Shown here: positions 1 to 12,589 of the stretch, piece by piece | How positions within the stretch are numbered: the first letter of the stretch is position 1 | How the letters are laid out: each line of letters starts with the position of its first letter | Source: Bactrocera neohumeralis | Lineage: Eukaryota; Arthropoda; Insecta; Diptera; Tephritidae | Direction of reading: 5' to 3' | NCBI RefSeq assembly: GCF_024586455.1 | Contig: NC_065919.1 | Location: forward strand, 25,644,839-25,708,838 | DNA length: 64,000 bases | Made by a program: the position numbers and the translations under genes | The notes under the pieces: model-generated | Told to the model about the DNA's origin: nothing | Databases searched by the model: none | Seen by the model: the letters and a program-made list of their open reading frames with translations, nothing else

Positions 1-2
1 CT

Positions 3-179
3 TTCAATGTCAGTCAGAATGTGAACTACATTACGCCTAAGGGTTTGGCGAAAAAGATGGCCAAGAATACGGGCAAAGCAGTCATCGATGATTATAAAAC
101 CAAATTACGGCATTCGGACACACACTTCGTGCCAGCGGGCACACTCTATCCAGATTTGCGTACGTTAAAGGAGAAATAG
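3..179 (+). CDS. 3' end of an unidentified protein-coding gene
   Basis: An open frame enters from the left edge and runs 58 codons to a TAG at 177-179, ending in residues PDLRTLKEK. The segment is lysine-rich and hydrophilic (for example ITPKGLAKKMAKNTGK), with balanced codon use unlike the AT-rich DNA that follows. I do not recognise the family, and there is no start, signal or known motif in the visible part. It lies tail-to-tail with the RNF111-like gene. It could be the last exon of a larger gene, and its identity needs the sequence to the left. Confidence 0.6.
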   Translation, partial: FNVSQNVNYITPKGLAKKMAKNTGKAVIDDYKTKLRHSDTHFVPAGTLYPDLRTLKEK

Positions 180-3100
180 ACAGTCTGAATAAAACATTTC
201 AATAACTCCGAAAAATATAGGATATTTTAGCTTTCTTTCTACATATCTTTCGTATTTAAATATTCGAATATTGTTAATGAATCTCATAAACATTAGCTTA
301 AGGCAAACGGATTTTAATGCTTTCCATTTGCAAGCTTATACTTGCATATTGTTATTGTAACTGCATAGTGTGATTTTCGAGCGAGGTATGATAAGGTAGC
401 GCGAACATTCGCTTTACATTGCTTAATACAGATTTTTTACCAATGTAAGATACTCAAGGAAGCTTTTATTAACTTCATCTCTAAAGACCGAATATACTTT
501 ATTGTTGTTATTATAATTGGTTTATGGAAAAAAATAACTACCAATAAATATATTTATGTAATATTGAACTTTTGCTTATTTTATAATACTGATAGTCAGC
601 TTATCATTTCTATTAAGGGTTAGCATTTGATCCATTCCCAGGGGAGGAGAATTTTTTTAAATCAGCATCATTATCACAGCAGTGGAATCTACGTTTCTCA
701 AGGCTTTTAGAAACGAACAAATAGAGCTTTAAAAGGTCGCAATCAGACAATGTTGAAATCAGAATATAACTCTCGGATTATTTAGACGAAAGTTCGAAAA
801 CCACAATATTGGCTTTATTTCAACGGTCAGTCTTGTGAGTCGAAATGATGTACCTTCGGAGTCTATACTCAACACTACCATTATAACTAGATTGAGTAAA
901 TACTAGTAGTGAGTTTTAGATAAACGAAATGAGAATTAGGCACTAAACAAAGATTGCAATTTTCCAGTTTATGCTTACAATTAGACCGGTAAGACTTTCA
1001 ATAAACATTACAAAATAGAAAACATTTCAATTTTAATTAAGAAGAAAATTTTACACATAATTCCACTTTCCAACATACACACACATTGATTGATAAAAAT
1101 GTATGTGTATCATTGTATATTAAACATTTATTATAAGTTCCTTTATTCATATTTAAGTTTTACAGTTGTAAAAGCTAAGCGATTTCACGAGTAACACTTT
1201 CAATTAACAATATGCGCACCGGCTGAATGTGTGGCTTGCATCATTTTTTCCTTTATTATATTATTGGAAGAGCTTATTTAAAGAAATTTGTTATATCAAC
1301 TTATTTACTGAGATAGACATAAGTTGGTATGAGTTTATATAATTAATCCAATCTGGCAATAGTGCAATACCTCTATTTTATTTTTCATATATATTTATTT
1401 TAACATATTTCTAGTATATATGACAATATAATATATATAATTTTTGGGACAGTATTCAATATATCTATATATAAACATTGCTTAATGAAAAAATTTAATA
1501 GAAATTATTTACAAAAATTCACAATAATTGATTTGCCGCAATTTGCTTGGAGGAACTCTGTTTTTTTACAAATTGCTGAGTGATTTGAGGTCTTTCGAAT
1601 CGTACTATGACTACCGAATTTTATTTTGTGTTTGTGGCATATCTAATTTATATCATCTCTTTTTGGTTTTATATACAATATGCTATGGCACAGCGTTGCT
1701 ACTAGTAGTTGTATGGTTATGATATTGTTTTGCTTGGGAGCGCAAACTAAAGCTAAGTGTTTGAGACTGAGACAAGTGCATGCAACTGAATTTCTATTTG
1801 TATGTGTGAATGAAAATGACGTTATATTTACATATTTTCAAACCGATTGTATGAAAGTAATATGCAAATTATTGATTTATATTATTTATATGTACATATG
1901 TATGTATTCTTATTTTTCATGAGTGATTCATTTCATTTATTTTTTAATTAATTTATGTTTAGTATTTTGAAATAATGAGGTGTAATGAAGGCGCTATAAA
2001 GTTACACTGTTATAACTGAATATTATATGACGTACACATCTGTTTCGAAATAATGTAATTAATCGCTAAGTAATACAATAACAATTCCAATTCACAATTT
2101 CACTCATATTATTAAAGTACTCAATTTCAAGTAACCAAAAAGTGTAACTGTAGCAATATTATATTTATGTAAGAACAATTTAATTTCAGTTTTACGAACT
2201 TAACAATGAAAGCATAATTGAGTGACAAAATATGTGGCAAATAATTCAGTAGAAAACAATATCAGCACACCAAATGTGAGTATGTGTATTTACATGATAT
2301 ATCATGCACATGTATGTACTTATGTATATTTATGTATAATACACCTCTCTTTAATCTTTTACAACAAAAAGTGTAATTTTATAATTTTTTTTAAATTTTT
2401 GCAGTAAAAGCTTATCACATTCATGTTGCAGAGCTTTGACTGCAATTCCAATAATATTTAATACTAACAAATAATATGTAAAAATAATTCGTTTTATATA
2501 AATAAACATAAGTGTTGTAAAGGACAATTATTTGTGTTATTTGGAGCAAAACAAAGAACAAATCAGTAAAGAGATAAAGTTACGCAAAACTAACAATGGA
2601 AAAATGCAGACAAACAGCAATTTAGTTTTTTATGAGTTTTGTAAATTAATTTACTTAGTAAAAAATTATTGTATATACACATTAGACATTACACACATGT
2701 ATACTAGATTTAAAATCACCCTTAAGATCATTTTCCAAAACTTAGTTTTGTATTACTTCAGTGAGTTTATAAATATTTATTCCATGAAATAGTAATTCTC
2801 AATATAATCAACAGTATTCCAAATATGCTCAAACAATATACAGTATTATTATGCAAATAATCGTGCATAAAAATAATTTTTTTTTTAATTTTACTCAATT
2901 TTTTTGAAAGATATACATATACAATATTTGTACACTTTTGGAATATGTGTGTTTTATTAACAATGAAATTCCAATAGCAAAATGAAAATAAAAAAATTAC
3001 AAAAAGGTTTCAATTTATGTTAATGAACGAGCCCTTACTTTTTAAGGTTATTGAACAATTTAATATGTTTGCTTTCCACAAGTTCTTTCTGGCGTTTTCT

Positions 3101-3515
3101 ACTTAACACATCATGCCATTTACAACACCATATAATATAAACATAAATAATCAAAAAATGGAAAAGTGGTTCTTCACAAAAAATATTTACATATAAAAAA
3201 TAAATATTTACAAAAATTAGGAAATAGCTTAAAGCTATTAATTCATTTCTTCATATGCATTATACTGTATATAATAATAATATAGATATTTTACATGTTT
3301 TTTCTTTTGGCTTTTAAATAACTTATAACTAGGGATTCTGCTTTTAATTGCGATCAAAGTTTTTTGTATGACAATTAATATCAGGCTATGTTTTTGTATG
3401 GTTTCCATCTGATTTCTTGCTTGTTTTGAACGCAGCAGATATTAGTTTTACTATTCTCTCTCCTGCCCGCTCACTTCTCCTCACTTTACATAAGCAGTCC
3501 CGTGGTGGATGAGTG
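180..3515. other. Gene-free AT-rich interval between convergent genes
   Basis: This 3.3 kb holds the 3' untranslated region of the left-edge gene and probably that of the minus-strand RNF111-like gene. It is very AT-rich, with runs of A or T and ATGTATGTA-like words. Open frames here are short and low in complexity, and I see no domain in any. AATAAA-type words occur just after the left-edge stop (near 540) but none can be called with certainty. Confidence 0.6.
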
Positions 3516-6500
3516 TCATAAAGCACTAGTGGTGGTCGCATCTTTGGTTAAATGTGTCTCAATGTCCACACGACAGATGGGACAATGCTTATTTGTGACC
3601 AGCCATTGATCGACGCAATCAGTATGGAAGAGATGCATGCATGGCAAACGGCTGTAAAGTATATAAAAAGATGCCAAATAAAACTAAGCAAAGAAAGATT
3701 TTCTAAAATAAAGACCGATGACTTATTTTTATATGCGATAGCAGAAGGTAACAAAGAAACTTCTAATGTTTGGTTAGTTGCCATTTGTAAGTTAAGTTCT
3801 GGTTGAAAAGAAAGGTAAAATACACAAGAAAATATATAAATGATCAGCGTGACGAGTTGAGTCGATTAGCCCGGAATTAGTCGAATTTTTGAGATATCCA
3901 CCTGAAATTTTGCAGGCGTCCTTTTCTCATCAAGAAGCCGGTGTCGGACCACTGTAGCATATAGCTGATATCTTCACGAAATTGGCCACAAATTGTTACC
4001 CAAGGCATCGGCACAGTCTTCGAACAAATTATAGCATATAGCTGCCACTTAAACTGACCGATCAAAATCAAGATAAAGATATTTTTATACTCTTCTACGC
4101 ACCAATAAAGGGCATTATAGTTTCGGTTGAACCGATGCTAACGTATTTTATTGTTTTTTTTTTTCAAAACAGTTTTCAGTTTATTTAAAACGGATACTAA
4201 TTTTGGGGAGGGAATTAAAACTGAATTACTTTAAAATAGGAAAAAAAATTTAAGTCGGTTGACCTCTCTAATTAAAACTTTACACTCACTATGCAACGAA
4301 GAGATAGCGACTACTATTCTCACGAGGGTCGATTATACGAGTATGTTACAACAACAAAAACAATTTATGTGGAACTCATTAGGGTTCCTTTTCAATAAAT
4401 GCCTTAGTTAAGACCAGAACTGTCACCTCGCAGCATACCCCAATGTTATTTGGGGATTCATGCAAACAGCCACAACAATAACAATAATTAGGTGAATTTT
4501 ATATGACATCTTAATTTCAATTAGCAGACAATTAAAAATAAACGTTTAATTCACTCACCGCACATCATTCTCAATTTCAAATAATGACAAACAAATGGCA
4601 CACTTCTCAGCATCTTCGTCAGATTCGCTTGGGCGGCGAACACGTTTGTATTTATGTGGCAATGTGTTGCGTTCAATAATTTCCTAATATAACAGTTATT
4701 ATTTCGAATCAATAAACGATATTTGTTTCCAATGAAGTGTATATTTACCAGAGTGGCGCCACGATTCGGTCTTATGGCAGAACCAATTAAAATATGCGGT
4801 CCTATGTGTGAAAGCGGTGTAGAAAGTCCAATTTCCAGATGCACCGGTGAGTAATGATGGAACATGTGGTGATGCACGGCCGACCGGCGACGTTGCTGTG
4901 CTTCATAAGGATAGTACGCCTAAAAGAGGGCATGTACATAGGGCATATAGTAAGAATATTATGTATAGCAAAAAGTGTTTTTTATTCTTTTATTGGCGAA
5001 CGAGATTACTCAATGTCACTTATTTCCAATTTTGGTATAACTTACCGGATCTAAACTGGACACCGGTCCATTGCTGGCATGCACACACGAGCATGTATTC
5101 GGTAGCTGTGAACGCCAACGGAAACTATTTGTTAGATTCAGTGGATTCGAGGACAAATCAATGGGTGTGGGTGTCATGTGGCGACGATGTATTTCTTGTA
5201 TGTGTTGTTGGCGATACCAAAGATTTTGATGCACGGGATACGGCGGTGCTGCACCACCATGACGAGCACCACTATGATGGCCAGCACTACCTGAAGGGCC
5301 GCCAATACCACTACCACTTGGTTGCAGGCGACCCATCAGCGTAGGGAGTGGGGCACGTGCTCTCGCATTTACCGCAAATGTTGGATAAGGCAGCATGCCA
5401 CTGACACGTTCATCGCTGCCTCCGCTACTACCACCACCACCGCTATTACTCGAATGTCCAACAGCGGTCAGTGTTGAAGCAGCGTCGGGCGGTGGACCCG
5501 GTGGGTGTACTGCAGGAGCTGTGGCAGAAGACACGTAGTTAGGTGCTGTTGGCGATACGCCTTGCATGTGTCCTGCGCTGATATCGGTATGGGGGTACGC
5601 CCGTGCAGCTACTGCTGCGGCCGCTAATGCCGCACCGGCTAATGTCGTACGACTGCGGCCGAACGAACATGAGGGAATGAGGGTGGGCTCTTGTTGTGAA
5701 TGAATGGTTCGTTGAAGTGGCGGCACTTCATCATCGGCGCGCCGACAGTGTAAATAAAATGGCGCTATTTGCGGTATGGGTGGACTACTATTATTGTTGT
5801 TGTTGTTATCACCAACTGACGTATTTGAATATGAACCGCTGCTGCCAACAGCAATATTTGAACTGTCAGCAGCGTCAACGCTGTCGCTAAGGCTAACAGC
5901 AGGTATACCCCTGGGAAAGCGTGAAGGGCCAGGAGGGCGTGTTGAGTAGAGAAGATTGTTTCCTTCGTTGCGACTCTGATGTGGGTGCATAGGTACATGA
6001 GCCCCCGGTACACGACCCCCAAATAAATCTTGTAAAGACACCTCTTCAATGGTGGGTATAGAAATAATGGCGCCATCCCGCATTTGGTGCTGTTGCTGTG
6101 GCACCGCTGCGTAAAACTGGTAACGCCGAGCGGCCCATTGTGGCGGCCGCCGTCGGCATACTTAATTGCGGTGAACGTCGCAGACGCCGCATTTCCGGAC
6201 ATAGACCATGCAGCTCATGCATCATGGGTCGTTGGTGTTGTGCCTGATGAGCTTGTTGTGGTTCGTAAAATGGATTTGGAGCCGGTATATACTTGTAATA
6301 ACGATTACGCAGCAATGAGGAGAATCGCTGGTGTTGCGGTTGATGCGCCTGTTGCGGCTGATAAACGGCATGCCTCATACATTCGTGATGGTGTTGCGGA
6401 TGTGCTAGGGGTTCATCAGTTTCAATATTGGAAGACGCTTGTTGCTGATTATTTGAACCGGCTACATCCCACTGTTGATAACCTGGCGGAACAACTGCAT

Positions 6501-9500
6501 ATGGATGCAGTAATGGACCGCCTGCTGCCACATCTCTAAATTGTGGATTCAACCGGAAATAATTCGATTGTGCGCTTTCCATCCCTTCTATTGTCGCTCC
6601 ATTAGAATCTGCAGCGGTACCGTCATCACCGCTTACATTTTGTACTGGGGCAGGCGTGTCCTCATCAGTGGTAAGATCAATTGATAGAATGGGTTCACGA
6701 GTGGAATGAACGAATACAACATCATCGTCGTCACCTGTGGAATCCGATAACCAATCCAATTGCAAATCAGGAGCGGTTAATACAGCTGTACCATCACCAC
6801 TTCTATTGGATATGTCCATGGAAGCTGGACTTTTTGTGACAGTGGCTATCGAACTGTTTTTATTTGCTCCACTGGCGGATGTAGAAGCTTCAATAGAGTT
6901 AGTAGCTACGGCTCCAGAAAAAGTTGGCTGCTCGTCATCGATGTAGGGCTGAATTACCGTAGGCGATGACACCGCCGTCACCTCTGTAGGTAAAGTTACT
7001 GATGCGCCTACCTCGCCCGCATCAGACGTAGATCCCACTGAATACCCAGTGGTATAAATATGGGGATGCTCCTCTAAATCACTGTCCTCTAAAAGCACTA
7101 CACTGTTGTCTGTTGAATGACCAACACTATGCCCAGCATATGTGATCACGTATGAGCCCCGTTCGACTGCCGCACCATTGTCCGATGGAGCTGTACTACT
7201 AGGTGGGGTCAAAGGCCGAGTGACCTCCGGCACATTTTGAGTAGATGGTGGTTGTGGTACCTCATCTACCTCGCTGGATTCATGAACATTCAGCATGCGC
7301 CACATTATACGACGCGCAGTCCGTCTATCGGCGGAATCACTGGAGTTAGTAGCATCATTATCTACAGATATAATACCACAGCTAGCATTATCAGTATTAG
7401 ACCGCACAAGGCTGCTGCTTATACGTGGAATTTTGGCGGCCCTTGGGGTTCCATCTGCTGGTCGACAGCTACTCGATCTTTCTTGTGAATAGATTTCTCG
7501 TCGATCCGTTTCATCTTCCCTTGAATCGCGCAACCACTCATTAGTAACCCCACCTCTCCTAAACTGTTGCTGCTCGCGATCTTTAATGCGTTGACGTTCA
7601 CGTTCCCTCCAACGCAGAAATTCATGCGGATTTGGCCTAACATGTTGTGCTCCTCCGGGGGTGCTAGTATTACTATGAACGCGCGGCTTATGCAAATTCC
7701 AAATAATCTCATCATCATCATCGCCACCATCATCATCTGCCTGATGCGTAGCTCGACTGTGATCGCTATTGAATAAAGCAAATGCTGAGCTGCCAACGGA
7801 GCGAAAATTAGTCGCTGAATGCGCTTCATCACTAAAGCCGTTAGGTGTAGCACAGTTGTTGTTTGAAGCTCCACTAAAGCTGGGTAATGCATCCATGTCA
7901 GCTAAATCGTCTACGTTGCCCACCGACCCACGATTACTGATCGAACTGCTAACGCTGCTTCTACCGTCAGCACCACCAGCATTATTACTACCGTTTCCAT
8001 TGCCGCCACTAGAGCCTACTGCATTCGCAGGTTTACTTTGCTTCTTTATAGCATATGTTGTTGTAGTCGTGTTGGTGGTGCATGTGTCGGCAAAATGAGC
8101 GCGTTCCGTGTCAGATGCAGAGGTCACCTCGTCGCTGTTATTAAGTGATATTGGAGATGTATGAAAGGTATCGTTTGTATGCGCTAACGCCTCCCTAGAT
8201 TCCGTAGGTAACTGCAAATTTTCATCACTATCTCTCTCAAAAGCAGTTGCGCTCGTCGACAGATCTAACCTGTTACTCCTACTATCACCTGTTAACTCTC
8301 TGTTACCTTCCGACTCGTCATTTCCGTCATGGTTTGCTGCGGTCGTGGTTGATGCTACCATCATTTCATCATCCAGCGAGTCGACGGATGCATTACCATC
8401 CGCGATAGCCGAGGATCCACCTGCCATAGCACTACTGGTTATGGTAGACACTGCAGCATAATGAGGCGTACGGACAGTATTGTTGTGTGTTAAAAGCCTA
8501 TGATTTTCGGAATCAAAGGCGGTGGTATTTAGAGCAGTCCCCCTCGTTGCGTTTGCATCGCCCATTTGGGTGGAATTGGCAAGCATTTGTTTGCATTTAA
8601 TATCAGTCTTTTGAGTATCAACAGTAGTAGTAGCATGTGGCAAAGTTAGGGCGGTTCCATCACTTGAACGATCTGAAGGTGTCCAATAACTATCTAAAGC
8701 ATAATCGTGTTCATCATTAACAGCGTCAGCTGTTCCGACTTCTTCAGTATCGTGCAATTGCATAATTGCATTGGAACTAGTAGCTATATTTTCATTCGCC
8801 TCATCAGGTACGACACTAATATCCATATGATTAACCCTTGGCAATTCATTTGTAATAAGATTAGCTGTCAACGTTTCTTGCTGTTGCTGTTCATGCTGTG
8901 CAGTATGCATATGGTCTGCCCCATGTACAGAGTCGTAAGATGAGTGGTTGAGCCTGAAAGTTATAAGTTAATTTAGAAGTCAAAATCAAATACAAATATT
9001 ATATGAAAAATCCTACCCGCCGGAGGTTCTATGTGCGCATTGGCATGTGTCAGACAAACATTTGTTGCACACGAAATAAGGGTCACGTCTTATCAAACAA
9101 GCATCATAAGCGCAACGTTCACTTGGAATATCACCATCCATTTGTACGGTGGATGTTGCTGAGTGGATATTCTGATGTTGATGTTGGATTTGGTGCTGAT
9201 GCTGATGCTGTTGCACATGGGGATGAATGTGTGAATGTACTGTATGGTGGGGTCGATGTGTCAGAGCATGTCGATGGGAATGTACGTGATTGTAATGATG
9301 CAGATGGTGTCGCACCGGTGGATACATTTGTACTCCAATAGAACCAACCATTGGTTGTGTAGACACGGAAGGCGATGGTGCATTCACAGCGGGATCATAG
9401 GATATCGTTGTGGTGACACCTTCATAGTGTGTTGTTGCATTTGGGGGTGTAGTTGGTGTGAGTACAGGTGGCGGATAGCTGGGTAAGTTGTGATAGTTTG

Positions 9501-9938
9501 TTACCGCGGCTGTAGCTGCAGCAGATTCGGCGGATGTGCCCATATAGAATGTTAATGGACTTTGCTAAAAGAATATAAATATATCAATATAATAACTACT
9601 TATATGTGCGGAAAGTAAGTGTGAGCGACTAAGCTGCTGCTTGGAATGTACAGCTCTCAACTGTCGATCCACCACCAAGTAGATGTGTTATTTACATACT
9701 TCGAGTGACAATCCCAAAGTCGATGTGCGGTCGCCACGATCGTAGACCAGACCATAGGAGTCGGCTAGAAAATAAAAACTTGATTCAAAGATATATACAT
9801 AATGACGTAAACAGGGTTGATTAAAAAAGTGTGTTATATCTTACGTCCATCGTCGTTGATTTCCATTTCATGATGATAGGCTGGAACTTCAATTTCATGA
9901 CGTATATGGCGCCGCATTTCGTCTCCATTGTTCTCCAT
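3516..9938 (-). CDS. RNF111: Arkadia/RNF111-like RING-H2 E3 ubiquitin ligase
   Basis: Exons on the minus strand: 9938-9845, 9764-9700, 9564-9017, 8953-6162, 6106-5046, 4919-4749, 4683-4559, 3651-3516; about 1663 residues, all junctions in phase. The C-terminus is a RING-H2: C1605, C1608, C1623, H1625, H1628, C1631, C1642, C1645. It follows the IERNTLPHKYK block typical of Arkadia/RNF111/ARK2C. The middle is long, Ser/Asn/Thr-rich and disordered, with hydrophobic-acidic SUMO-interacting-motif candidates near residues 848-856 (SVVLLEDSD) and 980-998 (DDVVFVH; ILSIDLTTDED). RNF111 ubiquitinates SUMO-modified substrates and boosts TGF-beta/BMP signalling in the nucleus; that role is inferred. The ATG at 9938 is the first Met of its exon, but the frame stays open to an acceptor at 9977, so an upstream coding exon is possible. 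The join at 6106/6162 is uncertain. Confidence 0.92.
3833..4085 (+). repeat. Diverged HINE/DINE-1 (mini-me) fragment
   Basis: This lies in the last intron of the RNF111-like gene. Words such as AAATGATCAGCGTGACGAG, GTCGGACCACTGTAGCATAT and AGCATATAGCTGCCA match the better preserved HINE copy at 62.1-63.1 kb in the same order. The GTCY microsatellite and both termini are lost, so this is an old fragment. Confidence 0.65.
6107..6161 (-). other. Candidate 55-nt intron, or a frameshift, in the RNF111-like gene
   Basis: The long upstream frame (to 6162) and the downstream frame (from 6106) differ. A GTATGC donor at 6161 and an ACGCAG acceptor at 6107 would remove 55 nt and restore the frame, giving PQL-T-VPQQQ. 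Translations on both sides of the switch look protein-like inside the supposed intron too (for example QWAARRYQFYAAV in the downstream frame). A one-base assembly error or a genuine frameshift is therefore a live alternative. Confidence 0.5.
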
Positions 9939-12589
9939 TATGCTGCTTCTTAGACTTTCACAGTTATCTTCAGGAGCTAGATTTAAACGTATTACTGCAT
10001 TTTATTAGTGCAAATTTGCAAGTCTATACATGACACAATTTTAAATGTTTTTTTTTGTCGTGTCAGCTGAAAATCAAAAATTACATTAACATAAGCATTT
10101 AAGTCAAAAATGTGATCATTTATTAACAATTAGTCAAACAAGAAATATGCACATACGTATGTATATGTATATGTATATATATTTACTAATTCTGACGTGT
10201 GTATACATTCGAATTAATTTTATGAGCCACCTATTTGGACAACATGATCACTAAAACAAATTCAATAGTTGTTAAAAATACAAAATTCATGAGCTAAAAT
10301 AATAAAAACATAAAGTTGCCTACCATTCTTACTACAATATAGCAAAATAAGTTAACAAAGCAAATATACATACCTAGCTCAATAGTTAATTAATCAGAAA
10401 AAGAAACTAATATGTATATCTTTTCAAGTTTTCGTATAGCCGAAATTATATCTGTAAACTTAAACCCCTATTACGGTTTCCAACTCAATTAACTCAGCCA
10501 AAAAATTATGGTTTTTAACTCTGTGCAAGTGAGGTTGACAAGAATATCATAAAATTACAACGGCTACCTAGTTCTTGAACACTACTGTGGAATAATATTA
10601 ATAGAAAATGGAAAACTGTAAATAAACAGTTTAAAATAATTTTACATTATTTTTAATAAGTTATTTTGTTTTTGTACAAATACATATAAATTTGAAATCT
10701 TGTTGAGCTCGTGGTGAAAAATCCCGAAATTGGACGAGGCAAGCCACAATAAATATAAAAGAAAGAGATTACATCTAACATCTAATATTTCTAAAAACGT
10801 TCTAAATAAATTTTATCAGTAAAAATTGATCATTTTAATATGTATTCCTTTTGTAAGCAATAATTGAATAGAAAGGGTTAAATTTCTCGTTTCATCTGAA
10901 GTTAAGATGCTTTAACTTCAATTCAACGGAATGGGGTGGCATATCGTAACAGTGGTACATACATATCTAGTACAAACAAGCTATTGGGAACCGGCAAATG
11001 TACATATACATTATCCAATTGTAACAAGTTAAAATTTTGACAGTAATTTTTATGTTTACTGGTACAATATACGTAACTAAACTTCTAAAAAGTTTTAACC
11101 ATGCCAAATATAAACAACGAAAACGCTCATTAATATTTGATTATATATTTATGGGCAAGCGAATCACATGTGACAAAATTGTAAAAGACCGCAAATCATA
11201 GGAGGAGTAATCTATTTTTACACATAAATTAAAAAAATTCACCGAAAGGAAGTATGTTATCGAGATAAATCCGCCGTTATTGCGCTACACAAATACCGCT
11301 CAAGAAATATAAAAAATCTTGGTTGCACCGAGGAAGCAAACTTCTATTAGAATTTTGTGTCTTACACTCAATGAAAATTTAAACTTTCTGTGTGTTTTCA
11401 TGTCCCGCGTATGTATGTAAAAAGTTACATGGATAGTGCCATATTATGAAGTAGTGTCGGAAATCTCGAATGTCAGCAACAAAAACAGCTGCGCTCTCAG
11501 CTGTATTCGTCTCTGCTTTTTGTATTCCTTTTCAGTTAATTTTATTTTTAGCCTATTCTTCTACCACTTGCACGTTTATATAAACATACATATGTATGCA
11601 TATAAGCGTTTACTTTATTTGTTTTCTTCTATGTATTGTAAAACGAAACATGACAAACATCACCCTTCGCAAGTCTAAAAAGCGTACTTACGTCTTTCAA
11701 TATGACGATTTGGTAACGTCAAGTATTTACAATCCTATAAAACTGCATTTATCTATCCATAGATTGTATGTTTATGCCAAAAAAAAAATTATGTTCCAGT
11801 TCTGCGGTAGACAATGCCGTTGTATTTAACACTACCTCGATTGATAAAGAGCACCCACCACCTCCTCTTCCGAACGATCAACACTTTTATTTTTCCGTTT
11901 TTTTTCTATTTACTTCTTTCTTGTTTCACTCGTCTCCCATTCCAACCTAGAAAACTTCACAATTTTCTTTCATTATAACTTGTCTCTGTCTAAATTTACA
12001 CTTCAAAGGTTTCTTATTTAACAGTCTATAACAATTATTCATTTATTAGCTACATATTTAGTTTATTCATTATTTCCGAAAAATCATTTTAAATATTCAC
12101 TCCAATAATCACAAAATTAAATCTTATATTTGCCAAAGCCCAGACAAATTATGAAAATTATATCAGAAACGCAATGAGACTGGAACATTATATCGTTGCC
12201 ACGTGAAAAATTAAAAAGTTTATGTAAATATGTAAATTATAATTTACAAATACTATTATTATCAGTTTTTTGTATTAAAATTTTTTCCGACTAATTCCAT
12301 TTACAACTAATTTTAGCAAGCTTGCTTATTTGACTATTTGTTACAATTATTACAATAAACTCGCAAAAACAAATCATACAACAAGAAACTTATTTGAACG
12401 ATCAAGGTAAAAATCACTAGAAATATATCAACATCTTCAATTTGGCTTAATAACTCATACAAAAATGATGAAAATGAAGTCAATCGATCTGTTGCTACCC
12501 CGCCGAGTAGACTATAGGTTAGATAGTAAATAATAAGGTTATATAACTAGTTAATTATACTAGAGAGCTACCTAGAGCTTTTTTTGAAA
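9939..12589. other. Upstream region of the RNF111-like gene, no further gene seen
   Basis: There is a splice acceptor just upstream (AG at 9977-9978), so 5' untranslated exons of the RNF111-like gene probably lie here on the minus strand, but I cannot place them. The rest is AT-rich with ATGTATATGTATATG runs near 10160. I see no coding domain, RNA gene or intact mobile element. Confidence 0.5.

Noticed and set aside
4847..5344. 165-codon + strand frame over the RNF111-like exons
   Set aside because: It is the antisense of exons whose minus-strand reading gives the RNF111 C-terminal region with conserved residues, so it is a shadow.
9013..9341. 112-codon + strand frame opposite the His-rich N-terminus
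   Set aside because: It is antisense to CAT/CAC-rich coding sequence. The minus strand continues in phase across introns; the + frame does not.
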